From positions 992,001 to 1,056,000 of the forward strand of contig NC_089458.1 of NCBI RefSeq assembly GCF_026210795.1: DNA of 64,000 nucleotides. Reading direction: 5' to 3'. Every line of letters starts with the position of its first letter. Positions within the stretch are counted from its first letter, which is position 1. The stretch comes from Rhizophagus irregularis. Taxonomy: Eukaryota; Glomeromycota; Glomeromycetes; Glomerales; Glomeraceae. Made by a program: the position numbers and the translations under genes. This document shows positions 1 through 13,895 of the stretch, in pieces. Under the pieces are notes generated by a model. That model was given only the letters and a program-made list of their open reading frames with translations, searched no databases and was not told the origin of the DNA.

Positions 1-471
1 CACCCGCAGTTATCCGCATTTACAAAGAAACTTTATGAAAATCATCACCATCCAAAGTTCAAGAACAACGTAAGAAATAACAATAAACTTTATTTTTACA
101 TTGTACGTGTGTTTCTTTCTTTTTTTTTTTGCAAGACATGATTACAATTCACGCCCAATTAATTATGAGGCTTTTTAATGAATGAAGGAACGCATGATTT
201 TTTTTTTGATTCTCCGAGTTATTCGAGTTGTTCATGTTCATCCGTAATAGTCGTATTGTCAAAAAAAAAAAACTTGTTTGAAACATTGAAACATTGAAAC
301 ATCAAATGTTATTAAAATTTCTTTATTCTAATAACTCCTTTTTGATTATGTATATAAATATCCTTTTAAGAAGGTAAAGAGAAAAAAAAAAGATTGTATT
401 AGGACAAGATCATCACAATTTTTTTTTTGTAGAAATTAATAATATTGTGGCTTTTTCGTGGGGTTTCAATA

Positions 472-550
472 CGGGACATACGGGACATACGGAATATACG
501 GAATATAAGAGAGACATACGGGACATAAGGAACATACGGATATACGGAAC
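472..550. repeat. Tandem repeat of about 10 bp (acgggacat-type)
   Basis: Degenerate copies of a unit close to ACGGGACAT/ACGGAATAT repeat head to tail over about 80 bp. No gene overlaps it. It looks like a minisatellite. Confidence 0.7.
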
Positions 551-1197
551 ATATTTTCGAATACTCACAACTATTATCTGTTATTAATATTGTTGATTTA
601 ATTGTTAATTAACGGATTTCACTTGTCTAATAAAAAAAGGGAATTTTAATGATAATAACAATAAAAATAGTAAATTAATGACTTTTTTTTTACTGTTTTG
701 TACATTTCTATACGGAAAATTGTATAAGCATTATATATTTTCTTTTTTTGGCATATCAATTTAATAAGATTGATTATCAAAGTAGTAAAAAAAAAACTAT
801 AAAGCCATAACAATTATCGCACATGATTTTAGCTTTAAATGTAATGGTGTTATGGGCTGAAAAGCATGATAAAGCACGTTATAAATTATTTAGTTGTCTT
901 ACATTTTTTTTTTATTGTGCAACAGTACTTATAATTGATTGGGTCTGTATTGGGGACTATTGGGCGGTTTTAAACAGTTTAAACCCGATAGAAAACAAAA
1001 AGAATAAAAAAAAAATAATTAATTAATTATTTTAGTTTTTTTAAATGAATATAATACCGGAGAATTTTATTACCAATAGAGATGAATTGGGTTTTCTTAT
1101 TTGGTTAATTTAATTTATTGAGTCTGGACTTGTCTAGGATTGTTTGGACTTTTAGACTATGAATTATAAAGTTAGTAGAATTCGATAGAATGAATTT

Positions 1198-1287
1198 GAA
1201 GTATATAGTATAATGAAGTATATAGTATAATGAAAGTATAATGAAAGTATAATGAAGTATAATGAAGTATAATGAGTATATTGTATA
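1198..1287. repeat. Tandem repeat of AGTATAATGA-type units
   Basis: The block is built from GAAGTATATAGTATAAT units followed by several AGTATAATGA units. The core resembles the GTATAATAAA repeat near 3.06 kb. The two antisense open frames crossing it are products of the repeat. Confidence 0.7.
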
Positions 1288-3059
1288 TATGATCATAATA
1301 TGATGAATATGAATATTGGTTTAAAATGATATGAATTGTGAATAAAATAAATGATATGTACAAATGATATGAACTGTGTATGAACAAATAATATGTATAA
1401 ATGATTGATAAACTTACAAATGATAATATTAATGATCAAATCATTCGTAATAAAAAATTTCATTCATCACATGACTACTAAACTATTTTTATTTTTTTTT
1501 TTCTTATTGTGCATTTATGAACAAAATGAATGTGAAGAAAAAGGATGATTGAAACAACCGAAAAGAATAATTAAAACACATTGTTTTTTTTCAAGATCAG
1601 GGAAGAAGGAAGGAAAAAAAGGAAAAAGGAAAATCCCTCCCCTCCAAAAAAAATTCTCGGCTAAAACATTTGTGCGACTACATTGATCATCATTGTGAAT
1701 GAATTTTATATCCCTACTTATACAGTAAGAAGATTAGATGGTTAAATTAATTTTATTATTATTATGATTATTATGATTATTATTATTATGATTATTATTT
1801 ATTTTTATTATTATTATTATTATTGTTATTATTTCCTTTTTTTTTTCTCGGGTCAATCAGGTCAAATTAAAATTTTTTTTTTAAATGGTTTAATTTAATT
1901 AATTTAACCGAATATAACCTGCCCCAGCGCAGTCTCCCTGTAGAAAAATATAATTAAAAAAATAAAAAAAGAAAAGAATTAAAGAAGAAAATATCAAATA
2001 AATAAATAAATAAATAAAATATAAATAAAAAGATATAAAAATGATTTTAATAATAACATTATTTCATATTGTTCTTTTGTGGGGTGCATATAAGATTTAT
2101 TTTTTTTTTCGGGTGCATGTAAGATTTCTATGACATTTTAGTAATTTTAATAATTTTTTAATAGGAAAAGAAGTAAATAATAATAAAAAAAAATAAAATA
2201 GAAAAAAAAAAAAAAATTATTTTGACAAACCATGAGTAATCATCAAATCAATCAAATCAATCAATCATCGGTTAATCTCTGATCTAAATAAGCATATATT
2301 AATTTATATTTTCGATTATATTGCTTTTTTTTTTTTCGATCGACTGAGAAAATTTTTTTTTTTTTTTTTGACCCACTTAAAAATTTGATTACATAAAAAA
2401 AAAATATTTTGTTCATCTTAAAAAAAAACCTTAAACTAAAAATGAGAGGGAAAGAATTTTTTCCTGGGTAACCGATTTCAAATAATAATGAAAATGTCTC
2501 ACGCATTGTCTATAATAATCCAATAATAATCCAATAATAATAATAATAATAAAAAGAGTTTTTTCTGCCATTCTACCAAAAATAATTATATTTATATTTT
2601 TTGTCTTAAAAAAGTTTTTCCATTTTACCTCAAATATTTTTATGTAAACATGTTTTGATTGATTGATTGAAATTCACCCCACATTTCTCACATTCTCACA
2701 TTGTTAGAATTCTCACGCCATTAAAAATTTATTGAAATTTATTGAAATCTAAAAATAATAATTGATTTTTAAAGTTATGCAATCAAAATGCAATAAAAAC
2801 AAAAGCATCAAACATCAAATATCTATCTAAATTCTAAATGGTTAAAGAAAATTGGCGCAGTATCTGGTTTTTTTTTATCGTGAAACAATAAATCAAAATA
2901 AAGTAAATAAAGTGTATATCTTTTTTTAATAACTTTATATAACTTAATAATAAAAGTAATGATATTCCCGACTGTGCAGTATTCACAGTATTCACAGATA
3001 ACATACACACTACACAAGTATAACTACTACTCAGTATAACTAAAAGCATTATAACAATA

Positions 3060-3133
3060 ATAGTATAATAAAGTATAATAAAGTATAATAAAGTATAATA
3101 AGGTATAATAAAGTTTAATAAAGTATAATATAA
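3060..3133. repeat. Tandem repeat of GTATAATAAA
   Basis: About seven nearly perfect copies of a 10-bp GTATAATAAA unit stand head to tail. The unit resembles that of the block at 1.2 kb. Confidence 0.75.
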
Positions 3134-6100
3134 CTAACTCTTTCAAAAAATCATGAACCTTTAAATGGATAACGATTAAATTTTTGGTTAAACCAAATAA
3201 AGAAATAAGAATGTTATTTGTTTACGGTCCGTGTCCAAGTTCCCGACTCGTGAATGAATGTCAAATGTTTATACTTTTTGCACAGTTGCATACTTGCATA
3301 TCATCCGAATATTTTTTTTTTTTTCAAAAAAAAAATTTATTTATAAATATATTTACAATTATAGAAAGGAAGAGTTATCTAGAATAACTAGAATAACAGA
3401 TAAACCCTTTTTTATAAATCAAAATTGGTTAGAATGTTTAATATCATAATATAAAAAAAAATTTTTTTTTTGTAAAAAAAAATGTTTTTTCCCTGGATAA
3501 ACAAACAATATCAAAGAATTTCAATGGATTTCCCCTCGTGGAAAAAAAATAAATTATCATGAGAAGGTACATAAATTATATTAAAAATGAACCCTTAATA
3601 ATCTTTAATAATCATTAATATTCGTTATTCGTACGACAAAGACGACAAAGGGAAAAAATAATAATGCGATAACATAAAAAACCTTCTTCTCTGTAAGAAT
3701 ATTTATTTATTTATTTATTTATTTTTTGTTTATTCTTTTTATTAAAAAGGGTTTTTAGTTTTTATCTTTTTAAAACATACATACTGACATACATACATAT
3801 CTTTTTTTAAAACATACTGATACATACATAAAATACATAAAGAAAGAAAAACCCAAAAACTGTGCCTAAGTTGCGTTATTATGTGGGGTAAAACTGTAAA
3901 AGCCCACAACCATTTTTAAAACTTCTCATTTACGCACTGTACCGAATCTATAAATATATATATATTTTAGGTAAATTTATTATTGGTCGGTCTACAACGG
4001 ATCGAGAACCGTTAAAATTGATATGCAAAATGCCATGGCGGTAAATCGTTATGAGTGGAGTAAGTATACAACAACTGATGTACATATTATATTAAACACG
4101 AGGGAACATTCTTTTCGCATTTCTCTGAAAAATTCTTTTGATATAAATAGTAATTATTTTTTTTTTTAAAGAAAAAACATTTTGGTGATACAAACAGATT
4201 GATCAAAGATGTTCGTTACCCTAGACATTTTTTGTTGTACATAAAACTGTTTTACCAGGTTTTCAAACCCGAAACAAAACACAAAAAAAAAAGGTTTTTT
4301 TTTTCCTTCCACATAGAAAATATTAAGCACGTGAAGAAGTAAATTTGTTTTATTTGATGAAAAAATAGAACAATGCAGGTTATTTTACAAGTATTCATTT
4401 TATTTTTCAGGTGACTAACCTCGTATAACAAATAAGTTTTATTATATTAATAATACTTTTTTTTACTTGTAACACTATAACACTATAACACTATATAACA
4501 CTATAACAGTAAATTACTATATCAGTTACAGTATATATGCATATAACAATAAGTTTAATTATGCTTATATGCTATTCTTGAAAAGATATCGATGGACGAT
4601 GATGGTTTAACTAAATTAAGCAGTTATTAAATTTTTTTATTGGGTACTTTTTAAAAAAATTTATCCGATTTATTCGTGGTACAAAAAGATTATTTATTGA
4701 GATGTTTAAATTTGGTATAAATTTTTATTTTATTTTTTTTTTTTCAAAAAAATTATTCGCACGGAAAAGATTAAATAATGATCTACCAAATATAATTTTT
4801 TAACAAACCGGCAAAAAAAGAATAATATTAATTTTTTTTACGGTTATATTCGCGCCGTTTTAAAAATTCTGGAAAATTCTGTAAAAGAAAATTTAAAAAC
4901 ATTAACATATGAATTCATCATTTATTATTATTATTATTATTATTTTGTCTCTCTCACTGTCTCACAAACTATACAATTATGATTCAAAATTCACAAAAAA
5001 AAAAACCAGTTATATTAGTTATATTAAAATTCATGATTGAAATCAAGAATCGAAATAAACTTTATCCTAAAAATTGGACCTCTGTCAAAAATACGCGAAA
5101 AAGTGAAAATTCGTACTAAAATAGTTTTTAATTTTTTTAATTGAACCATTCACCTATCATCGATTGATAATATTTACGCTAAAAATCAAAATAACGTCAT
5201 CTCATCAATAAGCCACTAAATTAGTTTATCATCTGAGCAATAACCAACCCCTTAGAGGCGTAGACTAATGATAGACTCAATTCATAAAGCCACACTTTCT
5301 TTCCCCTATTTCTTATGATATCATAAATGTCATAAATACGTCAAATTACGATCTAACAACCAAAGGTAATTAAATTATAAAGAGACGCGTATGACATAAT
5401 ATCAGACAAGAGGGTACGAATTATTTGACAATTAATTGAATTATTGTCACGTGAGCACGCGTTTAAACAATTAAAGATCACGATTTACCACAGTCATACC
5501 TTTTCTCTGGATCTACAATTCTTATATACCAAAAATAGGTTTAGCCCCAGTGTATTACCAGTAGTACGACTATTTAGTTCGGCCACATCGGGCCACGCTT
5601 AAAAAAAAAAAATTGAAAAAAAACAATATTCATTAAATTATATTGTGATATTCCTTTCAAAAGATTACCAAGAGGTTACCGAAGAGTACCCGTGAAATTT
5701 TTTTAATTTTGAACAATAACAGGCGTTTTTTTGATTGAAAGGAAAAAAAAATGAAATTTTAAAGTTATCAGTTTGTAATACTCAAACTTCAAAATTTTTT
5801 TTTTCTTTTACATTTTTAAACCTAAAAATAAAAAAAAAAGAGTAAATAAATAAATAAATTTTTTTTTATTATTGTTTTATTAGGTGTGCGGGGTAATTTT
5901 AATTGTTTGTACTAAATTTTTATGGTCTGGGTAACTTTTTTATGAAGCTGTCAATTTATTTCATTTTAACATTTTTAGGTTAAATTAAAAAATGCTATTA
6001 CATTTTATAAACGTGGAAAACTTTTTGAACAGACAAGTTAAAATCATGAGAATATTTTTTTTTAATATATGTATGTGTTATATGTGTGATGTAGATTAGA

Positions 6101-7494
6101 ATACCAAAATATACCCAAATATATGATACCAATATTGGACATATATATATATCAAAAAAGTAACATATTAAAAGTTTCTTTATACTAATATATCAATATA
6201 TACCAATCATACCAATCATACTACCTTTTGGTGTACATGCGTTAAGGCAAAAAGTATTATTACTTTGTGGAATGTTATTCATGTTATTCATTATTATTAT
6301 TCAGCTGAGGATCCATCTGACAATAATATTATTATTTTCCAATCGGTAAATTTAATAAAATAGTGTATATTAAATGAGTCATATAACTAACGTAAAACAA
6401 GTTATATTGGATCTTACCGAGGGGGTTTTATTAAAAGGTTAACAATTAAACAATTATTTTTTATTATTAATAATTATAATTATAATTATCTTTTTTTTTT
6501 ATTGTCACAATTTATTTATTTCAAACAAAAGCGCAACAAAACGTAAAAAAAATTCAACAAAAACGCAACAATAAATTATTGGCTGAAATTAATTACGTAG
6601 TTAAACTCCGTTCCCGTAATTTTTCCTTAATCCGCTTCTCCGTTTGTCCCGTAAATCCGATAATCCCTGCGGCTTATAATTAAATTTCCTACGTAACTAT
6701 GTAATTTATTTATAATCAAGAACTTTCTTTAACGGTATATGACGAATAATAATTCCATTATTTCCATGTTTCTTTTTTTTTTTTTTACACTAGTATTAAA
6801 CAGTAAATAATAAACAATAAAAAAAAAATAAAAAAATAAAGAAAGAAAGAAATAGGGAAAAGGCTTGGAAATTATTTCTCCGTATAATAATGGCATGATG
6901 GCATGACTTTTTTTTTAAATAGTCAATCAATAAAAAAATTCTGGCCTGATTTATGACATAAAAAAAAAATCTACATTTAAAAAAAAAAAAAGTGGGGCAA
7001 AAAAAAAAAAAAAAAATTTAATTATTTTATTTTGTGGGAAAAAAAAAGACGATACATTTACGCAGAATAAGCAGCATAATAAAAAAAAAATGGTAATTTA
7101 AGTTTCAAAGTTTCAGTTAATCGTTACTTTATCAGAACAACAGAGTAAAATAAAAGAGAAAAATTTATATTGTTATTGTTATACATATATAAATAAAAAA
7201 AAATTTTTTTTTTATACAGTTTCATTATAAAAAAAAAAATTATATATGTATATATATATGTATATATATATGTATATTACTACTGTATACATTTTTTTAT
7301 TATATATATATATATATATATATAATATGTAATATATATTACTTAACAATTACTTTTTTTATAATAATCAATTTTTTTTTTTTTTTTTACAATAAAAAAT
7401 AATATATATATAATTGGCGCAACTCATATATATATATTTTTTTATTTTTTTATTCCCCATATTTTTTTCGCCCCTAGAAAAAAAAAAAAAAAGT

Positions 7495-7502
7495 TATATA
7501 AG
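7495..7502 (+). promoter_or_regulatory. Candidate TATA box of the WGR gene
   Basis: TATATAAG follows a poly-A tract about 215 bp upstream of the ATG at 7718. It is the best TATA-like element between the low-complexity tract and the gene. The distance implies a 5' UTR of roughly 180 bp; the assignment is inference. Confidence 0.35.
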
Positions 7503-7717
7503 GAAGCTAAAATCGCTTCTTTTCGAAATTTGTTTTATTCGGAATCAATTAAAATTAAAATTAAAATTATTCCCAAAAATTTTTTTTTAAAACGATTTAA
7601 AAAAGACTAAATTTTCTTCTAACGTATTATAAACGTATTAAACGTATTAAAACCTTGTGAATAATTTCAAAAAAAAATAAAACTTTTTTAAAACTTTTAA
7701 TACTTTTTTTTAAAAAA

Positions 7718-8089
7718 ATGTCTGCATCAATTATTGAACAACCCAATTATTCCCTTTCCAAAAAGAAATCTCGCCTTTCTAAACCAAGACCTCGTGCAAT
7801 TTATACAGATGTTGTAATTCCAGAATGTAAATCTAATAACAATAATGAAGAAATTACATCACCTATACCGTCAGGACATCTTGAAACTTCAACCAGATTT
7901 TGGCAATTTAGAGTTGAAGAAGGACTTATAACATACGTTCGATATGGAAGTATTCGTGCTGATGGTAGCCTAAAAGGAAGAGCGACTCATATTCAACAAC
8001 ATTCTTGCTATGGAGATGCCAGACAATTTGTTGAAAATTTAGTTGATGAAAAGATTAAAGCTGGTTACGTTGGTTGGGCTCGTTGGTAA
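7718..8089 (+). CDS. Small stand-alone WGR-domain protein
   Basis: This is a 123-residue single-exon protein. The first 50 residues are polar and basic (SKKKSRLSKPRPR near residue 15), which suggests a disordered, possibly nuclear tail. Residues about 60-120 fit the WGR fold. They run from a Phe-Trp-Gln strand (RFWQFRVEEG) into the diagnostic turn YVRYGSIRADG, which matches the family's W/Y-G-R-x-G pattern. Next comes a helix (DARQFVENLVDEKIKAGY) ending in the usual K-x-x-G-Y. WGR domains occur in DNA-dependent PARPs and a few bacterial proteins, where they bind DNA ends or partner domains. No catalytic PARP domain follows: the stop comes directly after GWARW. The start is the first ATG after a purine-poor leader. 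The domain call is from pattern memory; the function is unknown. Confidence 0.65.
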   Translation: MSASIIEQPNYSLSKKKSRLSKPRPRAIYTDVVIPECKSNNNNEEITSPIPSGHLETSTRFWQFRVEEGLITYVRYGSIRADGSLKGRATHIQQHSCYGDARQFVENLVDEKIKAGYVGWARW

Positions 8090-10501
8090 ATGAAAAAAAA
8101 ATCATCATTTTTTACGACAAATTGAAAAAAAACAAAATGATAACGAAATATGATGATGTCGTATATATTTATTAACGACTCATACCTTTTTTCGTAACAA
8201 AATGAAAAATAATTAAAATGAAAAATTAAAATGAAAAATTATCAACAACCAACAACAACTACAACACAACAACAACAACGAACAACAAAAAAAACAACGA
8301 AAACGCAACGTAATGCAAACCAAACCATAACAACGACGATGATGAAAGTTTTTAATAACTATATTATTGTATGGTAAAAGCGAAAAAAATAATAATAATA
8401 ATTTTATACGCTTAATCTTTTAATAATTCAGGGAGGAACCAATGCATGCTTTACATATATTTTTTTTTATTCATTTATATCATATGAAAACCACAAGTAT
8501 ATATAAAAATAACAATTTTTTTTTAATTTCATTAACAACCAAAAAAAAAAATCATAACGAATTTTTTTAACAAAAAAATTACAAATAAAAAATTACAAAA
8601 AAAAAAAAATTTTTAAAGAATTTTTCTAAGAAAAACCCCATGTGGGTGTATAATTAATTAATTTTACACCATTTTTCTTTTTTTTTTATGTAGATATTTT
8701 TTTTTTCTTGAGGTTCCTCTCCTGTAAATAAATAATCAATAATTTTTTTTCTTTTTTTCTTTTTTTCTTCTTTCTTTTTTCTTTCTTTACGATTCATTTT
8801 TATTTTATTTTTTTTTTATCATTCTTATATTATATTTTACATATTCTTTTTCATTTTTTTGCAAATATTATTTACATCATTTTTTTTTTTTAAGACAAAA
8901 AAACTATGTAATAGGGCTATTATAATAATAATAGCGTTATCTGTAAAACTTTTTTTGATTTGAACTCTTTATTATGATTTAAAAAATAAATAAATAAATA
9001 AAAAAATTAAATAATCTTGTAATGATTTGTTTAAAAAAAAATATATATATATTTTTAAATGTGTTGATTATTTTAAATATTTTTTGATTATTTTGATTTT
9101 TTTGACGTGAATTATGTCACTTTAATCATCGTTTGGTTAGATTTATCACTATAATATCAATGGAGGAAAAATTTCTTATCAAAACTTATCGTACGTTATC
9201 AATTCGTTAAAACTTTATCAATAAAAAACTTTAAAAAAAAATAAAAAAAATCCAAACAACCTGTGATTTGTTTTTAATTTGTAAATTTGTACTCAAGTTA
9301 TTTACGTTAAAAAAGTAAATTTATTGTTAATCATGACTTAAATTAACTTTACTTGACCAATCTTGACCAAAATCTTTTTTGTACCTTATCTTTTTAACTA
9401 AAAGGATTTTTTATAAATTCTTTTTAAAACTAAACTTTAGTTGGAATTTTAAACATATATTTTAAGATTAGAACCTTTTATATATATATATATATATATA
9501 TAATTGTTCATCATTTCTACAAAAGAAATTTCTATAATTTCCATATTAGATAATTTTTTTTTTTGGGGTAAATTTTTTCTAAAATACTTTGTAAAAAATT
9601 ATCCCAAAATATATTGAATCAATAACAATGAGGGAAAATGAGGAAAATCTATACATATCATTACATATCTGTACAAAAAAAAAAAAAAAAAAAAATTTAA
9701 AATAAAATAAAAAAGATATACAATAAAATTATATAAATTAAATTAAATTAAAATTAAAATAAATTAAAATAAATTTACAATAAAATTTTACATAAATTAA
9801 ATTACTTTTACGAATTTGGTATTGATCAATCAATTCAAAATAGAAAATGGAAGGAAAAAAAAAAGAAGCCAAGAAAAAAAAAGAAAAAAAAAAGAAAAAA
9901 AAAAAAAAGGTCACGCAAAAAATATATTTCGACTAAACCAAATTTTATAAAGGTTTAAAGGGTTTGAAATCATGATGATATTTAAAGAATTCATCATAAA
10001 ATGTGACCTACTTTTTTTTTTTTCAATGATAAATGTATCTTAAACCTTCAATTTTTTTTTTAACTGAAAAAAAAACGAATAACATTTGCAGGGTTTTTTT
10101 TTTGTTTTAAAAATTATTACTGTGAAAAAAAAATTTTTCATTTAAATAGTTTTTTTTCTCGATTTTTCTCATGACTAGTCCATATTTATTTATATATGAC
10201 TTGTGTATAGAGTACCATATAAAGTATATATAAAAGTATATATATATAAAGTATTTTAAAGTATTTTAAAGTATTTTGAAACTGTACGGGAATAAAAATT
10301 ATGTAATGGGGAAAATACGGGAGAAGAAAAAAAAAGAGGTTTGTAAAAAAATAAAAAAAATAAAAATATTTTGTCCCTCATACTACAAGTACAATGTGTA
10401 ACACAAATAATATGATACATATATTTATTTTTTCCTAATATTGTGGATTATTTTGGTTAAATTGAAAAAATAATTTTTAAGGAATCAAATGGTTGAGAAA
10501 T

Positions 10502-10618
10502 AATCGAACTAATCCAACTAATCGAACTAATCCAACTAATCCAGCTAATCCAACTAATCAAACTAATCGAAATAATCGAAATAATCGAAATAATCGATTA
10601 ATTGTTCGATATTTCCAT
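10502..10618. repeat. Nine-bp minisatellite (AATCCAACT/AATCGAAAT)
   Basis: About 12 copies of a 9-bp unit are present. It drifts from AATCSAACT on the left to AATCGAAAT on the right. Confidence 0.75.
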
Positions 10619-10825
10619 TAATCGAACTTTTTTTTTTTTAAAAAAAAAAGACTAATTTTTTTTTAACGTTCTTAAACATTTGTTTATTTATTTATTTATT
10701 CCCCCTTAAAATAAAAACTTGATATGATACTTGATTTTATTCAAATCTGGGATATTCTAAAATATAATAATGCAAAAGTATGATTATCAAATGTTAAGAG
10801 TATTTGGAGATAAATTAACAAATTA

Positions 10826-10915
10826 CAGATTAACAACAAATCAACAAATCAACAAATCAAAACAAGTCAACAAGTCAACAAATCATCAAATCATCAAGTC
10901 ATCAAATTATCAAAT
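10826..10915. repeat. Nine-bp minisatellite (CAACAAATC/CATCAAATC)
   Basis: CAACAAATC and CATCAAATC units alternate. The block lies 200 bp after the first 9-bp minisatellite and shares its ATC-rich character. Confidence 0.65.
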
Positions 10916-11034
10916 TAACGAAAATTCTTAAAATTATTAATTTAATAATTTTAATAATTTAAATCATCCGATATCCTAAAAAGTCGATCCGATCAATAAA
11001 AGCAAACCAGCAATAAAAATACAATATAAAACAC

Positions 11035-11200
11035 AATAAAACACTAATAAAAACTAATAAAAACTAATAAAAACTAATAAAAGTAAACCAACAATAAGTA
11101 AAAGCAAACCAACAATAAAAATAAACCAATAATAAAAAATAAACCAACATCCAAATAAACCAAAATTAGGCCAACATCCAACAATAAAAAATAAGCCACC
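11035..11200. repeat. Compound repeat of ACTAATAAAA and AACCAACAATAAA units
   Basis: Four copies of ACTAATAAAA are followed by degenerate copies of AAACCAACAATAAA. The block continues the repeat cluster that begins at 10.5 kb. Confidence 0.6.
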
Positions 11201-12496
11201 CAACATTCAACTTATCCAACTTATCCAACAATCAAACAATCTATCGCCAAATCGCTTTTTAAATAATATCCGTCTCGATTATTGTACTTTTATCTAATCA
11301 TTGTCGTGTCATGTGTGTCATGAGGTAAGATTTCTAAGGTTTCACAAAATGTCTCAATGTCTCATATCTTATAAATCATATGATCATTAATCAACAAAAA
11401 ATCATAAAAAGGCAAAAAAAATAAGCAAAGCCACTTTGCCTATTTATACTACTGTTTACTTCTTTATTTACTCTACAGATCATTTCCTTTTTTTAATTAA
11501 CCAAAGGGATTATTGTTACATATAAAAATTTAAAGTTAAAATTACCGCCGTTATTATAAATCCCAACTAATAACGAGTACAGCAGCAGTTATTTGATTGA
11601 CAGGTTACTGAGATAAAATTCTCTCTTTATTTGGAAAGAGCGCAATTCAATACCTATTTGAAATTCTTTTAGGTTATTTAAAACCTATTTTTTATTTTGA
11701 AATTTTAATTCGTTGGTTTTTTTTTGTTGTTCTTTGTTGACGTATTATTATTTGACATAAATGATATTAATTAGATCATTATTACATATTTTTATATTTT
11801 TTTCTGAAACGTAAAAAAGTAATAATATTATGTAATTATGTAATTATTGTTTTTATTGGAAATATTATTATTTTTTCCCTCACAATAATAAAAAATGACG
11901 AAATTACGAGTCGATCAAATGATTGAATGACGAAATTTATATTAAAAATTTGGAATTTTGTGGAAAAGAATGGAAAAAAGAAGTTTCTGCATTAACCAAT
12001 TATAATTTAAAAAAATTGTAGATTATTAATTAATTCATTTAGCATTAGAAAATTCGGATTTTAAAATTTTTTCGATTTTTTTACCGATTTTTTTTATCGA
12101 TTTTTTTTAACAAGGAAAAAAATTTTTTTTCAGTTATTCTAATTTTAGGTTATTGGTGTATGCAAACAAATGAGGACCCGTGAAAAAGCCACTAAAATTT
12201 AAAAAACCCTATATAATTCATTTAATTTACTAATATGGCAATCTTTTTTGTTGATCTTTCTCTTGATAATCCGATTAAGTATATGTAAAATACAAAAATA
12301 GTCATTTGTTTATAGGTTTGAAAGGGAGAATTCGGGTTCCCTGAAATTTATTTCTCTTGTACCCAGCATCTCATGATGGTTCACACAATTCACACATTCA
12401 CACATTCAACTCATTCACTCATTCACCTTTATTCATACAACCAACAATGTAATTTATTAATATTATTATACTTGAAAATTTTTAAATTGAATAAAA

Positions 12497-12552
12497 TATT
12501 CGGTTTGTTCGGATTATTCGGATTTGGATTATTCGGATTATTCGGACTTGAA
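12497..12552. repeat. Tandem repeat of TTCGGATTA
   Basis: About six imperfect copies of TTCGGATTA/TTCGGTTTG are present. They give the Gly/Leu/Phe-rich open frame at 12373-12585, which is therefore not taken as a gene. Confidence 0.65.
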
Positions 12553-13895
12553 AAAAATAAAAAAAAATCACGTTATTGTAAATAAAGATAATGTTTCAAA
12601 AAAACGTGTCGTAATTAACATTAATTCACGTTTAAGGAGAAATTATAAATAAATTTATCCGTATTATCATTATTTGTATTATTTATATTATTTATATATA
12701 TTTTAAAAATTTATTTAAATTTCAATCAATTTTAACGAGTTCTTTACAAGTTATGAATATTCCCTTAAATGTAAATTAATTATATGAATAAGTTTTAGTA
12801 GTTTTAGGGAAATTTTTAATTGTCATACCGTTTATCATTTAATGGGATAAAACCGTTAAAAATCTTATAATCTATATATTTATATATCAATTATAATCGG
12901 GTATTTTTTTTAAAAAAAATTCCGTTAGGTTTGCTATATATAATCGGAAATTTTTTTAAATATATCACTACCCCAACAATACTTGTTAAAATAATAACAG
13001 GGGGTGACATACAATTAATTATGTTGTGTTGATCTTATGATCTTATGATGATCAAAAAAGGAAATTTCTTGAATTATTTATTCAACCAAGTTTCGATTGC
13101 TCGCATTTTTTTCACATTTTTTTTTAAATCAAATATAAAAGGTTAGACAAGTTGGTTACACGTAAAAGAACGAAAGAACCTTAGAAGGTATTACGTAATA
13201 TAAAATTATTAATTAAACAATGTGATTAGTAAAGCCTTTTTTTTACAAATAACACGTTTATTGATTGTAATCTGGACTTTTTTTTGATGCATAAACCTGT
13301 TTAGAACAGTGTTACGATCTGTTAGAAAAAAAAACCGGAAAAACTGGTTATTTAATCTAGCCAATTTCTCACTTCTTAAAAGTAATGTAAAATTGGTAAT
13401 AATCGGGATTCATTATGCAGCCAAATAGGATCATGTCGTTTTTAAACATACTGATATTTTTTATCTGTTATTGCGCAAAATATCTTGACGCATTACGTCA
13501 TTTAGATTAAGTATCTTGTTTATATTGTTGTTTACGATGGAACATGATCTTGGACGTCTGCATAATAACACAGTTATTGGGTATGCCGGTATGGTGGTTA
13601 AAATATCATCCGTACTGCTTCGCAGTTTGGTGATATTTCAACCCCCTACCCAATATTATTCTTCTGCTATCTGTTTGTTGTACTTTTTAAATATTATGCC
13701 ATTTATTAATGTGATTTTACTCTAATATTCACCGGTTAAACTTATATACTATAGATTATAGTCTATTTGTTTCTAAAAACAAAACAAATATGCATGAGGA
13801 TTATTAATGTTTAATACCCATAGTATCAACAAAAAATTGGTAATATTTCACCTTTGAATTCCCGCAATTTCCGCAGCTATTTGTTATTTAAAAAC

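Larger units (their letters stand above)
1..7494. other. Gene-poor AT-rich intergenic region
   Basis: I find no gene here. The stretch is dominated by poly-A and poly-T runs, (TAA)n/(ATT)n and (TA)n microsatellites and short tandem repeats (listed separately). The open frames in it are short, biased to Lys/Asn/Ile/Phe/Tyr, and have no recognisable domain or splice-linked extension. Confidence 0.6.
8090..13895. other. Gene-poor region with poly-A/T tracts and minisatellites
   Basis: I see no supportable gene in these 5.8 kb. The 3' flank of the WGR gene runs into CAACAA-rich and poly-T sequence, then (TA)n at 9.48 kb, then tandem-repeat blocks between 10.5 and 11.2 kb and at 12.5 kb. Open frames here are repeat-driven. 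Confidence 0.55.

Noticed and set aside
823-1026. 67-codon plus-strand frame
   Set aside because: Hydrophobic and lysine-rich, ends in poly-A, no domain and no splice continuation; expected by chance in this AT-rich DNA.
12373-12585. 70-codon frame with a Gly-Leu-Phe repeat
   Set aside because: The repeat is the translation of the TTCGGATTA minisatellite.
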